Shown one piece after another: positions 1-6,088 of a stretch of DNA of 34,847 bases. Source of the stretch: Planctomycetia bacterium (GTDB lineage: Bacteria; Planctomycetota; MHYJ01; WSZJ01). Positions within the stretch are counted from its first letter, which is position 1. Each line of letters opens with the position of its first letter. A program made the translations under genes and the position numbers. Under the pieces are notes generated by a model. The model made no database searches and was not told where the DNA came from. It was given only the letters and a program-made list of their open reading frames with translations. The stretch is taken from contig JADLHC010000204.1 of the NCBI GenBank assembly GCA_020849035.1, positions 1 to 34,847 of the forward strand, written 5' to 3'.

Positions 1-912
1 GAGGCGGAAGTTCGGGCCGGAGAAGGCGTCCGCGACGTAGGAGTAGTCGGACCACTGGCGCAGCTCGCCCTCGAAGGTCGCTTTCTCGAGCAGGCGGAGG
101 ATGTCCGGGCACAGATCCAGGCCCCGCCGGTAGATCGCCGCGTTGTCGCCGAGCTCGTCCTTCCACTTCTTGTAGGTGTCCCGGTGGATCACGACGCCGA
201 CGCTCAGCAGGCCGTCGGCGAGCGGGATCGCCCAGGTCCAGCCGGTGCTGTCCGCGAGCGCCTCCATCGAGAACGCGCCCGGATGGTCCTTGCCCTGCTC
301 GTCCCGGTAGTCGTGCGCGCCGCGCCAGTACCCGCCGATCGCCACGTTCGCGAACGACTCCTGGAAGTTCCTGTTGCGCAGGTAGCGCTGCGCCACCAGT
401 CCCGTGAGTCCCGAGGCGTCCACGAGCCAGTCGAACGCCGTCCGTCCCTTCTCCCCCGACTCCTGCGACCACCGGACCGCGACCGGCCGCGCGCCGTCGA
501 ACTCGACCTCGTCGACCGAGGTCCCCTCGAAGACCTTCGCGCCGCACTCCTTCGCGTGGTCCAGCAGCAGCTTGTCGAACTCGGAGCGCCGCACCTGGTA
601 GCTGAACTTGAACAGCTTGTTCCTCCGGAAATCCACGTGCCCCGCCGGGACGCCCTGCTTCACCCGGAAAAATCCGCCGTATTTCTTCACGAACCCGTAT
701 CCGTCCACCTTCTCCTTCAGCCCCGCCAGCTCGAGAATCGGGTGGATCGCCGTGAGGAGCGACTCGCCGATGTGATAGCGCGGGAAGCGGTCCTTCTCGA
801 GAAGCGTGACGTCGACGTCTTCGCGGGCGAGCAGGGTCGCCGCCATGGAGCCTGCGGGGCCTCCGCCGATCACGAGGACGCGGGTCCGATCGCCGGGCGC
901 CGACTGAGGCAT
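1..912 (-). CDS. Flavin-dependent halogenase-like FAD oxidoreductase (partial, C-terminus off the window)
   Basis: The frame is open from an ATG at 912 to the window edge and gives the first 304 residues, so the C-terminus is missing. Residues 12-21 (VLVIGGGPAG) form the FAD-binding Rossmann motif. Residues 43-51 (FPRYHIGES) match the FPRxxxGES block of the tryptophan-halogenase/geranylgeranyl-reductase group. Residues 225-230 read WTWAIP, the WxWxIP signature used to tell flavin halogenases from ordinary monooxygenases. Lysines 76-77 lie where related halogenases carry a catalytic lysine, but I cannot align this reliably. GAAGGA upstream of the ATG is a good ribosome binding site. Halogenation is an inference: many proteins with these motifs are uncharacterised oxidoreductases, and the substrate cannot be guessed because the other side of the gene is not visible. 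The gene is divergent from the small gene at 1404. Confidence 0.85.
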   Translation of the reverse strand, partial: MPQSAPGDRTRVLVIGGGPAGSMAATLLAREDVDVTLLEKDRFPRYHIGESLLTAIHPILELAGLKEKVDGYGFVKKYGGFFRVKQGVPAGHVDFRRNKLFKFSYQVRRSEFDKLLLDHAKECGAKVFEGTSVDEVEFDGARPVAVRWSQESGEKGRTAFDWLVDASGLTGLVAQRYLRNRNFQESFANVAIGGYWRGAHDYRDEQGKDHPGAFSMEALADSTGWTWAIPLADGLLSVGVVIHRDTYKKWKDELGDNAAIYRRGLDLCPDILRLLEKATFEGELRQWSDYSYVADAFSGPNFRL

Positions 913-1063
913 GTCCTTCCCCTTTCGTGAGCAGTGCGGGTTCCGCGGCAGGACGTGGTCGCCCGCGGAGGGCGGCAGAGGGTAGCCACGCGGGGGTGCG
1001 GAAATCAAGGACGACCCGAGAGGGCACGCCGTGGGGCCGCGGAAGATCGCGCAGGCACTCGGA

Positions 1064-1309
1064 GTGCATGGCCGGTTCTGCGCCTTCGAAACGGACGCTC
1101 TCCCGAGCTCGTGGGCCGCGCGTTGCGGCTCCTCCATCGTCGTGATCGTCGTTATCCGTGACCAAGCCGTTCCTGTCGTCGTTCATCCCGGAGTCATCCC
1201 GTCGCGATGGAAAGGGATGAATGGGGACAGGAACGACCTGGTCAAGGATGACAACGATCACGACGATGGGACAGGCGTGCCGCTGCGCATTGCAGAACCG
1301 GCCTTGCAC
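1064..1309. repeat. Large nested imperfect inverted repeat
   Basis: The inner arms, 1134-1189 and 1214-1269, are each 56 bases and complementary over their full length except for about nine positions, around a 24-base loop (1190-1213). Many of the differences are C/T, which would still pair as G-U in RNA. The outer arms, 1064-1081 (GTGCATGGCCGGTTCTGC) and 1292-1309 (GCAGAACCGGCCTTGCAC), match with one mismatch. The spacers between inner and outer arms differ in length (52 against 22 bases). The arms were aligned by eye. The structure could be a MITE- or REP-like element, a large hairpin in a transcript, or a double regulatory site between divergent genes. No second copy was noticed in the window. 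Confidence 0.8.
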
Positions 1310-1327
1310 CCAGGCACTCTTCGCTCC

Positions 1328-1355
1328 TTGCATGCGCGCGTTCTCCGGCTACCAT
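1328..1355 (+). promoter_or_regulatory. Possible sigma70-type promoter for the gene at 1404
   Basis: TTGCAT (1328-1333) and TACCAT (1350-1355) are separated by 16 bases and lie 48 bases before the ATG at 1404. Both boxes are imperfect, so this is a weak call. Confidence 0.3.
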
Positions 1356-1403
1356 CGCGCAGTCGCGGCGACGCCACCTCCCGCCCCCTTCCCCGGAGAT
1401 TCC

Positions 1404-1664
1404 ATGCACGTCAAGAAGACCCCCGACGGACGTTTCGCGATCATCCATGGCGCGCGGCAGATCGCGCTTCAGAAGGCCCAGTACGAGGACATCTTCTACG
1501 CGCTCCCGCTCGACTCCGGCACGCTCTTCCGCCTCGTAAACGACACGGTCCTGACCTCCGACCCGCTTCGGGTGGAATTCCGGACGATGGTGACGGAGGC
1601 TGGCGGATCGGAGAAGGCGATGGCGGAGTTGCAGGAGTCCGCGAAGACGGTGGAGCCGGGGTAG
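1404..1664 (+). CDS. Small conserved-looking hypothetical protein (86 aa)
   Basis: I do not recognise this protein. The ATG at 1404 is chosen over an upstream in-frame ATG at 1221 because GGAG (1395-1398) lies five bases before it, and because the longer frame would run through the inverted repeat. The product begins MHVKKTPDGRFAIIHGARQI and has no obvious membrane segment, signal peptide or cysteine. The composition is mixed charged and hydrophobic, consistent with a small folded cytoplasmic protein. A stable hairpin follows its stop codon, so it may be transcribed alone. Confidence 0.65.
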   Translation: MHVKKTPDGRFAIIHGARQIALQKAQYEDIFYALPLDSGTLFRLVNDTVLTSDPLRVEFRTMVTEAGGSEKAMAELQESAKTVEPG

Positions 1665-1677
1665 GGCGGGAATGGCG

Positions 1678-1706
1678 GGCGGGCTGCGCGGGAATCCGCG
1701 CCCGCC
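1678..1706 (+). terminator. GC-rich hairpin after the small gene
   Basis: GGCGGGC (1678-1684) pairs with GCCCGCC (1700-1706), and GCGG (1688-1691) pairs with CCGC (1696-1699). There is a three-base bulge and a GAAT loop. The hairpin begins 14 bases after the stop at 1664. No T-tract follows, so termination is only suggested. Confidence 0.4.
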
Positions 1707-1812
1707 GGGGACGGGGCAGGCGTTGGGGGCAGGGGAAGGGCAGGAAGGCCGCGGAGCCCCGGCCCCCCATTTGCACCCCCCCTCACAGGGCGCCACCATC
1801 TGCGGAGTCTCA

Positions 1813-2451
1813 ATGAGGCCTTTTCGCGACAGGCAGGACGCCGGCCGGCAGCTGGCGGAGGAACTCGCCAGATTGGGGTACTCCGGATCGCTGGTGCTGG
1901 GGATTCCGAGAGGCGGCGTGCCGGTGGCGCGCGAGGTCGCGGAGGCGCTGGGCGGCGTCCTGGGGGTGGTGGTGGCGCGCAAGATCCGCGCGCCGGGCCA
2001 GCCGGAGCTGGCCATCGGCGCGGTCGCCGCGGACGGGGCCTGCTGGATCAACCGGCGGATCGCCGCCTACGCGGGGGCGGACCAGGCCTGGCTGGACGCC
2101 GAAACCCGGCGACAGCAGGCCGAGGCCGCGCGGCGCGAAAAGGCGTTCAATGGGGCGCGGGCGGCGATGAAAGGCCGGGACGTAATCATCGTGGACGACG
2201 GGATTGCGACGGGCGCGACGGCGATCGTGGCGTGCCGGTCGGCACGGCGCGCGGGGGCGAAACGGGTCGTGCTGGCAGTTCCGGTGGGGCCGCCCGAATC
2301 GGTGCGGACCATGAAGACGGAGGCGGACGTCGTGGTCTGCCTCCTCCAGGACGAGGCGTTCCAGGCCGTCGGGCAGTACTATGACGACTTCGAACAGGTG
2401 GAGGACGCCGAGGTGACGGCGACGCTCGAAGGCTGGAAGACCGCGCGGTGA
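1813..2451 (+). CDS. Phosphoribosyltransferase-family protein (212 aa)
   Basis: A type I phosphoribosyltransferase domain spans most of the protein. The PRPP-binding loop is the block DVIIVDDGIATGAT, with the acidic pair and TGAT typical of the fold. An N-terminal GIPRGGVPVA segment matches the group of 'predicted phosphoribosyltransferases' of about 210 residues whose substrates are mostly unknown. The ATG at 1813 is chosen because GGAG (1804-1807) precedes it by five bases; the frame is open further upstream without a better start. The stop overlaps the GTG of the next gene (GTGA, 2448-2451), which implies translational coupling to a PRPP-synthetase-like partner. A role in nucleotide or nucleoside salvage is likely, but the base is not identifiable from sequence. 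Confidence 0.85.
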   Translation: MRPFRDRQDAGRQLAEELARLGYSGSLVLGIPRGGVPVAREVAEALGGVLGVVVARKIRAPGQPELAIGAVAADGACWINRRIAAYAGADQAWLDAETRRQQAEAARREKAFNGARAAMKGRDVIIVDDGIATGATAIVACRSARRAGAKRVVLAVPVGPPESVRTMKTEADVVVCLLQDEAFQAVGQYYDDFEQVEDAEVTATLEGWKTAR

Positions 2452-3356
2452 GCCGGCTGGCGCTGCTGGCGGGGTCCGCGCATCCCGCCCTTGCGCGCGC
2501 GATCGCGGGAGCGCTGGAGGTGTCGCCGGTGGAACTGCGCTCCGAGCGCTTCCCCGACGGCGAGCGGCACGTCGAGATTCTCGAGACCGTGCGCGGCCGG
2601 GACGTCTACGTCGTGCAGAGCACGGCGGGGGATCCGGACGGAGCGCTGATGGAGGCGCTGCAGCTGGCCGACGCGGCGCGAAGGGACGACGCCGGACGGG
2701 TGACCGCCGTCTTTCCCTACTTCGCGTACGCGCGACAGGACCGGCGGGCGGGGGGAAGGGAGTGCGTTGCGGCGCGGCTCGTGGCGGACCTCGTGAAGGC
2801 TGCGGGCGTCGAGCGCGTGGTGCTGCTGGATCCGCACTCGACGGCGCTGGAGGGGTTCTTCGGCATGCCGTGCGAGATCGTGAGCGCGATTCCGCTGCTG
2901 GCGGAAGCGCTTCGACCGCTGGTCACGAGTTCCACGGTGGTGGTTTCCCCCGACCTGGGCGGCGCGAAGCTGGCCTCGCAGATCGCGGCGCTGCTGGGGG
3001 TTTCGGCGGCGCACGTGCACAAGGAGCGGACGGGGCCGACGCGGGTTTCGGCCCGGCGGGTGGCGGGCGACGTGAGGGACCGTACGCCGCTTCTCGTCGA
3101 CGACATGATCAGCACCGGGGCGACGCTGAAGGCGGCGGCGGCGGCGCTGGCCGGGGCCGGGGCGGCGCCTCCGGCGGCGGCGGCGGCGACGCACGGACTG
3201 TTCGTGGGGGACGCTGTGGGAATCCTGAGCGAATCGGGGATCGGCCGGTTCGTGGTGACCGACAGCGTTCCCGGCCGGAACACTCCCCTCCCCCTGACCA
3301 CCGTGGGCGCGGCCCCCCTTCTGGCCGGAGCCATCGCGCGGCTCTCCGGGAACTAG
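2448..3356 (+). CDS. Ribose-phosphate pyrophosphokinase (PRPP synthetase)-like protein
   Basis: The 302-residue product carries the PRPP-synthetase landmarks in order: FPDGE, a VQST segment, FPYFAYARQDR (ATP-binding flexible loop), DPHSTALEGFF (catalytic histidine region, usually DLHxxQIxGFF), VVSPDLGG, a lysine in HKER near the usual DKRR position, and the PRPP loop LVDDMISTGAT. The family makes PRPP from ribose 5-phosphate and ATP. Several blocks deviate from housekeeping Prs proteins, and the C-terminal half has an alanine-rich stretch, so this looks like a divergent second copy rather than the main enzyme. The start is GTG, overlapping the upstream stop by four bases. The adjacent phosphoribosyltransferase suggests the two share a PRPP-linked salvage or degradation route; that is inference. 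Confidence 0.88.
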   Translation: MSRLALLAGSAHPALARAIAGALEVSPVELRSERFPDGERHVEILETVRGRDVYVVQSTAGDPDGALMEALQLADAARRDDAGRVTAVFPYFAYARQDRRAGGRECVAARLVADLVKAAGVERVVLLDPHSTALEGFFGMPCEIVSAIPLLAEALRPLVTSSTVVVSPDLGGAKLASQIAALLGVSAAHVHKERTGPTRVSARRVAGDVRDRTPLLVDDMISTGATLKAAAAALAGAGAAPPAAAAATHGLFVGDAVGILSESGIGRFVVTDSVPGRNTPLPLTTVGAAPLLAGAIARLSGN

Positions 3357-3390
3357 GCGACTGCAGGGGTCCTTTTCTTTGCCACGCTCC

Positions 3391-3428
3391 CCACGGGCGA
3401 TGGGAAATGAAGTAAAATTAGCCCGTGG
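3391..3428 (+). promoter_or_regulatory. Hairpin with AT-rich loop upstream of the pseudopilin
   Basis: CCACGGGC (3391-3398) is a perfect inverted match to GCCCGTGG (3421-3428), around a 22-base AT-rich loop that contains TAAAAT (3413-3418). No matching -35 lies at the right distance from TAAAAT. A near-perfect Shine-Dalgarno sequence, AAAGGAGGT (3439-3447), follows, with no start codon at a usable distance. This suggests a structured leader or an operator rather than an ordinary promoter. Confidence 0.45.
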
Positions 3429-3581
3429 CCCGTTTCGGAAAGGAGGTCGACGCGACGTTCAGGGGATGCCCGACGACGCCCCGCGCCCTGGCCTGACGCG
3501 AACCGCACTTCATCAAAATCCATGATTCCCCAGGCCCCGCGCCCCGCCGAATCCGGCGTCTCCCTGTGACCTTGCCGGCGA

Positions 3582-3598
3582 CCGCTCCCCGGGAGCGG
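3582..3598 (+). promoter_or_regulatory. Perfect 7-bp hairpin in the pseudopilin leader
   Basis: CCGCTCC (3582-3588) pairs with GGAGCGG (3592-3598) around a CCG loop, 38 bases before the ATG at 3637. It could be part of a regulatory leader or end transcription arriving from the PRPP-synthetase gene. Confidence 0.4.
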
Positions 3599-3636
3599 CC
3601 GATCGCAATCGCAGACTCACAGGCGAAGGGGGACTC

Positions 3637-4215
3637 ATGCGAAGTCGAGGCTTTACGCTGATCGAACTGCTGGTGGTCATCGCGATCATCGGCATCCTGG
3701 CCGCGCTTCTGCTTCCGGCTCTGGCGGCGGCGCGCAAATCCAGCCGGAAGACCGACTGCAAGAACTCGCTCAAGCAGATCGGCGTGTACTTCGCGATGTA
3801 TGACGCGAAGTACCGGTCCTATCCGAATCCGGGGGCGGCGACGTGGTTCGGGATGCTTTGGAAGCCCGAGCTGGCGACGGACGGGAACCTCTTCCGCTGC
3901 GCGGTGCGGGGGAAGGTGGGGGTCGGTACGCACTACCAGGGAATCGTCGGGGCCGGGACCTACACGCCGGCCGGGGTGGGGGCGTACACATGGTCCGCGG
4001 CGGGCCTGACCGACGCTGCGCCCGCGGACCTGCCCGTCGCGTGCGACGACGACAGCGCCAGCATTCCGAACCACGGGGTCGGGGACGACAGGAACGTCCT
4101 GTTCTTCCAGGGACGGGTGGACGTCTTCGCCATCGGCTCGCCGACCGAGACGGCCGTGGATGCACTGCTCGGTCCCACCAATTCGGGCTGGGCCGCCCCC
4201 GCAGGGACGAAGTAG
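3637..4215 (+). CDS. Type II secretion/type IV pilus-like pseudopilin (192 aa)
   Basis: The N-terminus is a class III prepilin signal, RGFTLIE, with predicted cleavage after Gly5 and the conserved Glu at residue 10. A hydrophobic helix with two prolines (to about residue 30) follows, ending in [19 protein letters not shown] as in the many planctomycetal and verrucomicrobial pseudopilins. The C-terminal head has a degenerate version of the H-x9-DG block: a histidine in [15 protein letters not shown], with Gln replacing Asp. AAGGGGGAC before the ATG is a good ribosome binding site. The protein should be exported, processed by a prepilin peptidase and inserted in the inner membrane or a pseudopilus. 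No other secretion genes are nearby, so it is probably one of many dispersed copies. Its specific function is unknown. Confidence 0.88.
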   Translation: MRSRGFTLIELLVVIAIIGILAALLLPALAAARKSSRKTDCKNSLKQIGVYFAMYDAKYRSYPNPGAATWFGMLWKPELATDGNLFRCAVRGKVGVGTHYQGIVGAGTYTPAGVGAYTWSAAGLTDAAPADLPVACDDDSASIPNHGVGDDRNVLFFQGRVDVFAIGSPTETAVDALLGPTNSGWAAPAGTK

Positions 4216-4229
4216 CCGGATCCGCCCGC

Positions 4230-4251
4230 GCCGGCGCCCTCAGGCGCCGGC
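4230..4251. terminator. Hairpin between convergent pseudopilin and GGDEF genes
   Basis: GCCGGCGCC (4230-4238) and GGCGCCGGC (4243-4251) form a perfect 9-bp stem with a CTCA loop, 14 bases after the pseudopilin stop and overlapping the stop codon of the facing gene. It can act for both directions. No T-tract is present. Confidence 0.6.
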
Positions 4252-5148
4252 CGGGGGATCCCCGGCCATCACCGCCCTGTCGCGCCCGTCCTGCTTCGCC
4301 TTCAGCAGCGCCCGGTCGGCCCGCTCCACGGCGGACTCGAGCGTCTCCGCCGGCCCGACCGCGGCCAGGCCCAACGAGATCCGGATGGGCAGTTCCAGCC
4401 CTCCCTCGCGCATCGGCGTCGAGCGGAACGCTTCCAGCAGCCTCTGCGCAGTCGCCAGCGCCCCGCGCGCGCCCGTGTTAAGCAGCATCGCAAGGAACTC
4501 CTCCCCGCCGTACCGCACGAGCACGTCGGAACGGCGAAGCGAGTCCTGGAGGATCGAAGCGGCGTGCCGCAGGGCCTGGTCGCCCACGGGGTGCCCGTAG
4601 GTGTCGTTGACGGTCTTGAAGAGATCGACGTCGATCATGACGACGTGAAGGACGAGCTTGAAGCGGGCGGCGTCCGAGCGCCGCTGCATGAAGGTCTGGC
4701 CGAGGCCGTGCCGCAGGGGCAGGCCGGTCAGGGGGTCGCGCCGGATGGCGCGATCGGAGACCACCTCGCGAAGGGCGGTCAGGAGGCCGACGAGCCGGGT
4801 CTGGTTTTCCTCGAACGACTTCAGGTCGGCCGGGTCGGAGGGTCGCGCGGCCAGGACGGTCTGGCAGACGGCGCGGACGGCGTCGTGCATCTTTCGATGG
4901 GTCGTGAGCAGCCGCTCCGCGATCCCGGCCTCGAACCCGTCGAGGAGGGCCGAGTCGCGCTCGAGCCATCCCCCGAGGCGGCAGAGCCGGTGCGCGTCGG
5001 CGCGGAGCACATCGTCGCCCGGGGACTCCCGCAGCACGGAGCAGCGGAGGAGCCGCTGCGTCCACTCGAGGTGGGACTCGATCCCCCTGTCGATGCGGCC
5101 GAGCAGGTCTTCGACGAAAACCGTGGATGTGCCGGCGGGCTTGTCCAT
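4240..5148 (-). CDS. dgcZ: CZB-GGDEF diguanylate cyclase (DgcZ-like)
   Basis: The 302-residue protein combines an N-terminal chemoreceptor zinc-binding (CZB) domain with a C-terminal GGDEF domain, the same size and order as E. coli DgcZ (YdeH). Candidate zinc ligands are His26 (in ESHLEW), Cys56 (in HRLCRLGGW), His84 and His88 (in THRKMH), with the spacing known for CZB domains. The cyclase domain begins near DPLTGLPLR (138-146) and has the active-site GGEEF at 214-218. An RxxD inhibitory site (RRSD, 205-208) lies five residues before it, so product feedback is expected. The enzyme should make c-di-GMP from two GTP, with zinc lowering activity if it behaves like DgcZ. AGGGGAC precedes the ATG. 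No membrane segment is present. The symbol is by architecture, not proven orthology. Confidence 0.88.
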   Translation of the reverse strand: MDKPAGTSTVFVEDLLGRIDRGIESHLEWTQRLLRCSVLRESPGDDVLRADAHRLCRLGGWLERDSALLDGFEAGIAERLLTTHRKMHDAVRAVCQTVLAARPSDPADLKSFEENQTRLVGLLTALREVVSDRAIRRDPLTGLPLRHGLGQTFMQRRSDAARFKLVLHVVMIDVDLFKTVNDTYGHPVGDQALRHAASILQDSLRRSDVLVRYGGEEFLAMLLNTGARGALATAQRLLEAFRSTPMREGGLELPIRISLGLAAVGPAETLESAVERADRALLKAKQDGRDRAVMAGDPPAGA

Positions 5149-5208
5149 CGTCCCCTGGTGCTGGTCTGGCGGCGTGGCGGCCGATGCGGGGTGTCGCGCT
5201 CGCTCCCG

Positions 5209-5217
5209 AGCATAGCA
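5209..5217 (-). promoter_or_regulatory. Possible extended -10 promoter for the GGDEF gene
   Basis: On the minus strand this reads TGCTATGCT, an extended -10 (TGn plus TATGCT), in the 81-base gap between the hydrolase stop and the GGDEF start. No clear -35 is visible. This is a weak call. Confidence 0.3.
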
Positions 5218-5229
5218 CTCTTCGGGCCT

Positions 5230-6036
5230 CTACACCTCCCAGACCGTGCTGGCCTCGTATCGCGCGGCGACGTGGACCTCGACATCCCGCGGGACCCGCG
5301 AACGGGCCGCGGAGATCGCCAGCTCCGGCCGGTTGCAGTCCTCGGACAGGTGCGCCAGCACCACGCGCCGCGGATACCGCGGGTGCCCGGGCTCGAACAC
5401 CCGCGCCAGCGCTTCCGACGCCTGCCCGTTGGACAGGTGGCCGGTGGGGCCCATGACCCATTCGACAAGGTGATCCGGGCGCCCGGAGGAGAGCTCCATT
5501 TCCTCGTCGTAGTTCGACTCGAGGAGGACGAAGTCGGCCTCGCGCATGGCGCCGATGAGGTACGGCGGGACCATGCCGAGGTCGGTCGCGTAGAACACGC
5601 ACCGTCCGCCGCAGCGGATGGAGAACGCCAGGGGCCTCCCGGCGGACTCGGAGCCGTGCGGGACAGCCCACGTGCGGATCTGGAACACGTCGTGGAGGTG
5701 GTCGGCCTGTTCCGTGAGGAAGCGGACGTGGCCGCGCTGGTCCATGCCGTGGAAGGCCCGGGCGCGGCGGCAGGCGGCCTCGTACGTCTCGCGGTGCGTC
5801 AGCACCGGAACGCCGTACTTTTTCGCGAAGATGCGGGCGGGCTGGCCGAAGTGATCGGAGTGCGCGTGGGTGACGAGGATCCCCGAGATCCCCGACGGGT
5901 CGAGCCCGGCCGAGCGGAGCGCCCCCTCGATGCCTTTCGAGGAGCCGGTCCCGGCGTCGATGAGGAGCCCGCGCGTCCCGTTCCAGACGGCGGATACGTT
6001 CCCTGAGGAGCCTGAGGCGAGGACGACGAAGCGCAT
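5230..6036 (-). CDS. Metallo-beta-lactamase-fold hydrolase, WalJ/YycJ family
   Basis: The 268-residue product matches the YycJ/WalJ (VicX) group in length and motif order. It begins with FVVLASGSSGN, has the metal-binding THAHSDH at about residues 56-62, then VPHGSESAGRP, YATDLG, LESNYD, GHLSNGQA and LAHLSEDCNRPELA. The last two carry the distal metal ligands and the family-specific C-terminal block. Members are soluble di-metal phosphoesterases or 5'-3' exonucleases linked to DNA repair or cell-wall control. No walKR two-component genes are next to it here, so only the enzyme class is supported. There is no clear ribosome binding site before the ATG. It lies 52 bases after the permease gene and 81 before the GGDEF gene on the same strand. 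Confidence 0.88.
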   Translation of the reverse strand: MRFVVLASGSSGNVSAVWNGTRGLLIDAGTGSSKGIEGALRSAGLDPSGISGILVTHAHSDHFGQPARIFAKKYGVPVLTHRETYEAACRRARAFHGMDQRGHVRFLTEQADHLHDVFQIRTWAVPHGSESAGRPLAFSIRCGGRCVFYATDLGMVPPYLIGAMREADFVLLESNYDEEMELSSGRPDHLVEWVMGPTGHLSNGQASEALARVFEPGHPRYPRRVVLAHLSEDCNRPELAISAARSRVPRDVEVHVAARYEASTVWEV

Positions 6037-6088
6037 GGAGGGCGGAGTCTAGCGGACAGGCGGCGGAAAGGCGAAGGGACGGACGCCG

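Larger units (their letters stand above)
913..1403. other. Gene-free 491-base divergent intergenic region
   Basis: No convincing gene lies between the divergent halogenase-like gene and the small gene at 1404. Short open frames here have no ribosome binding site or recognisable product. The region is dominated by a nested inverted repeat (1064-1309), listed separately, with a weak promoter candidate to its right. Confidence 0.7.

Noticed and set aside
3379..3418. TTGCCA...TAAAAT as a promoter before the pseudopilin
   Set aside because: The boxes are 28 bases apart, too far for sigma70, so only the hairpin and AT-rich loop are reported.
3361..3636. A GEMM-type c-di-GMP riboswitch before the pseudopilin
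   Set aside because: Such riboswitches often precede pilin-like genes, but the conserved GEMM core sequences are not present here.
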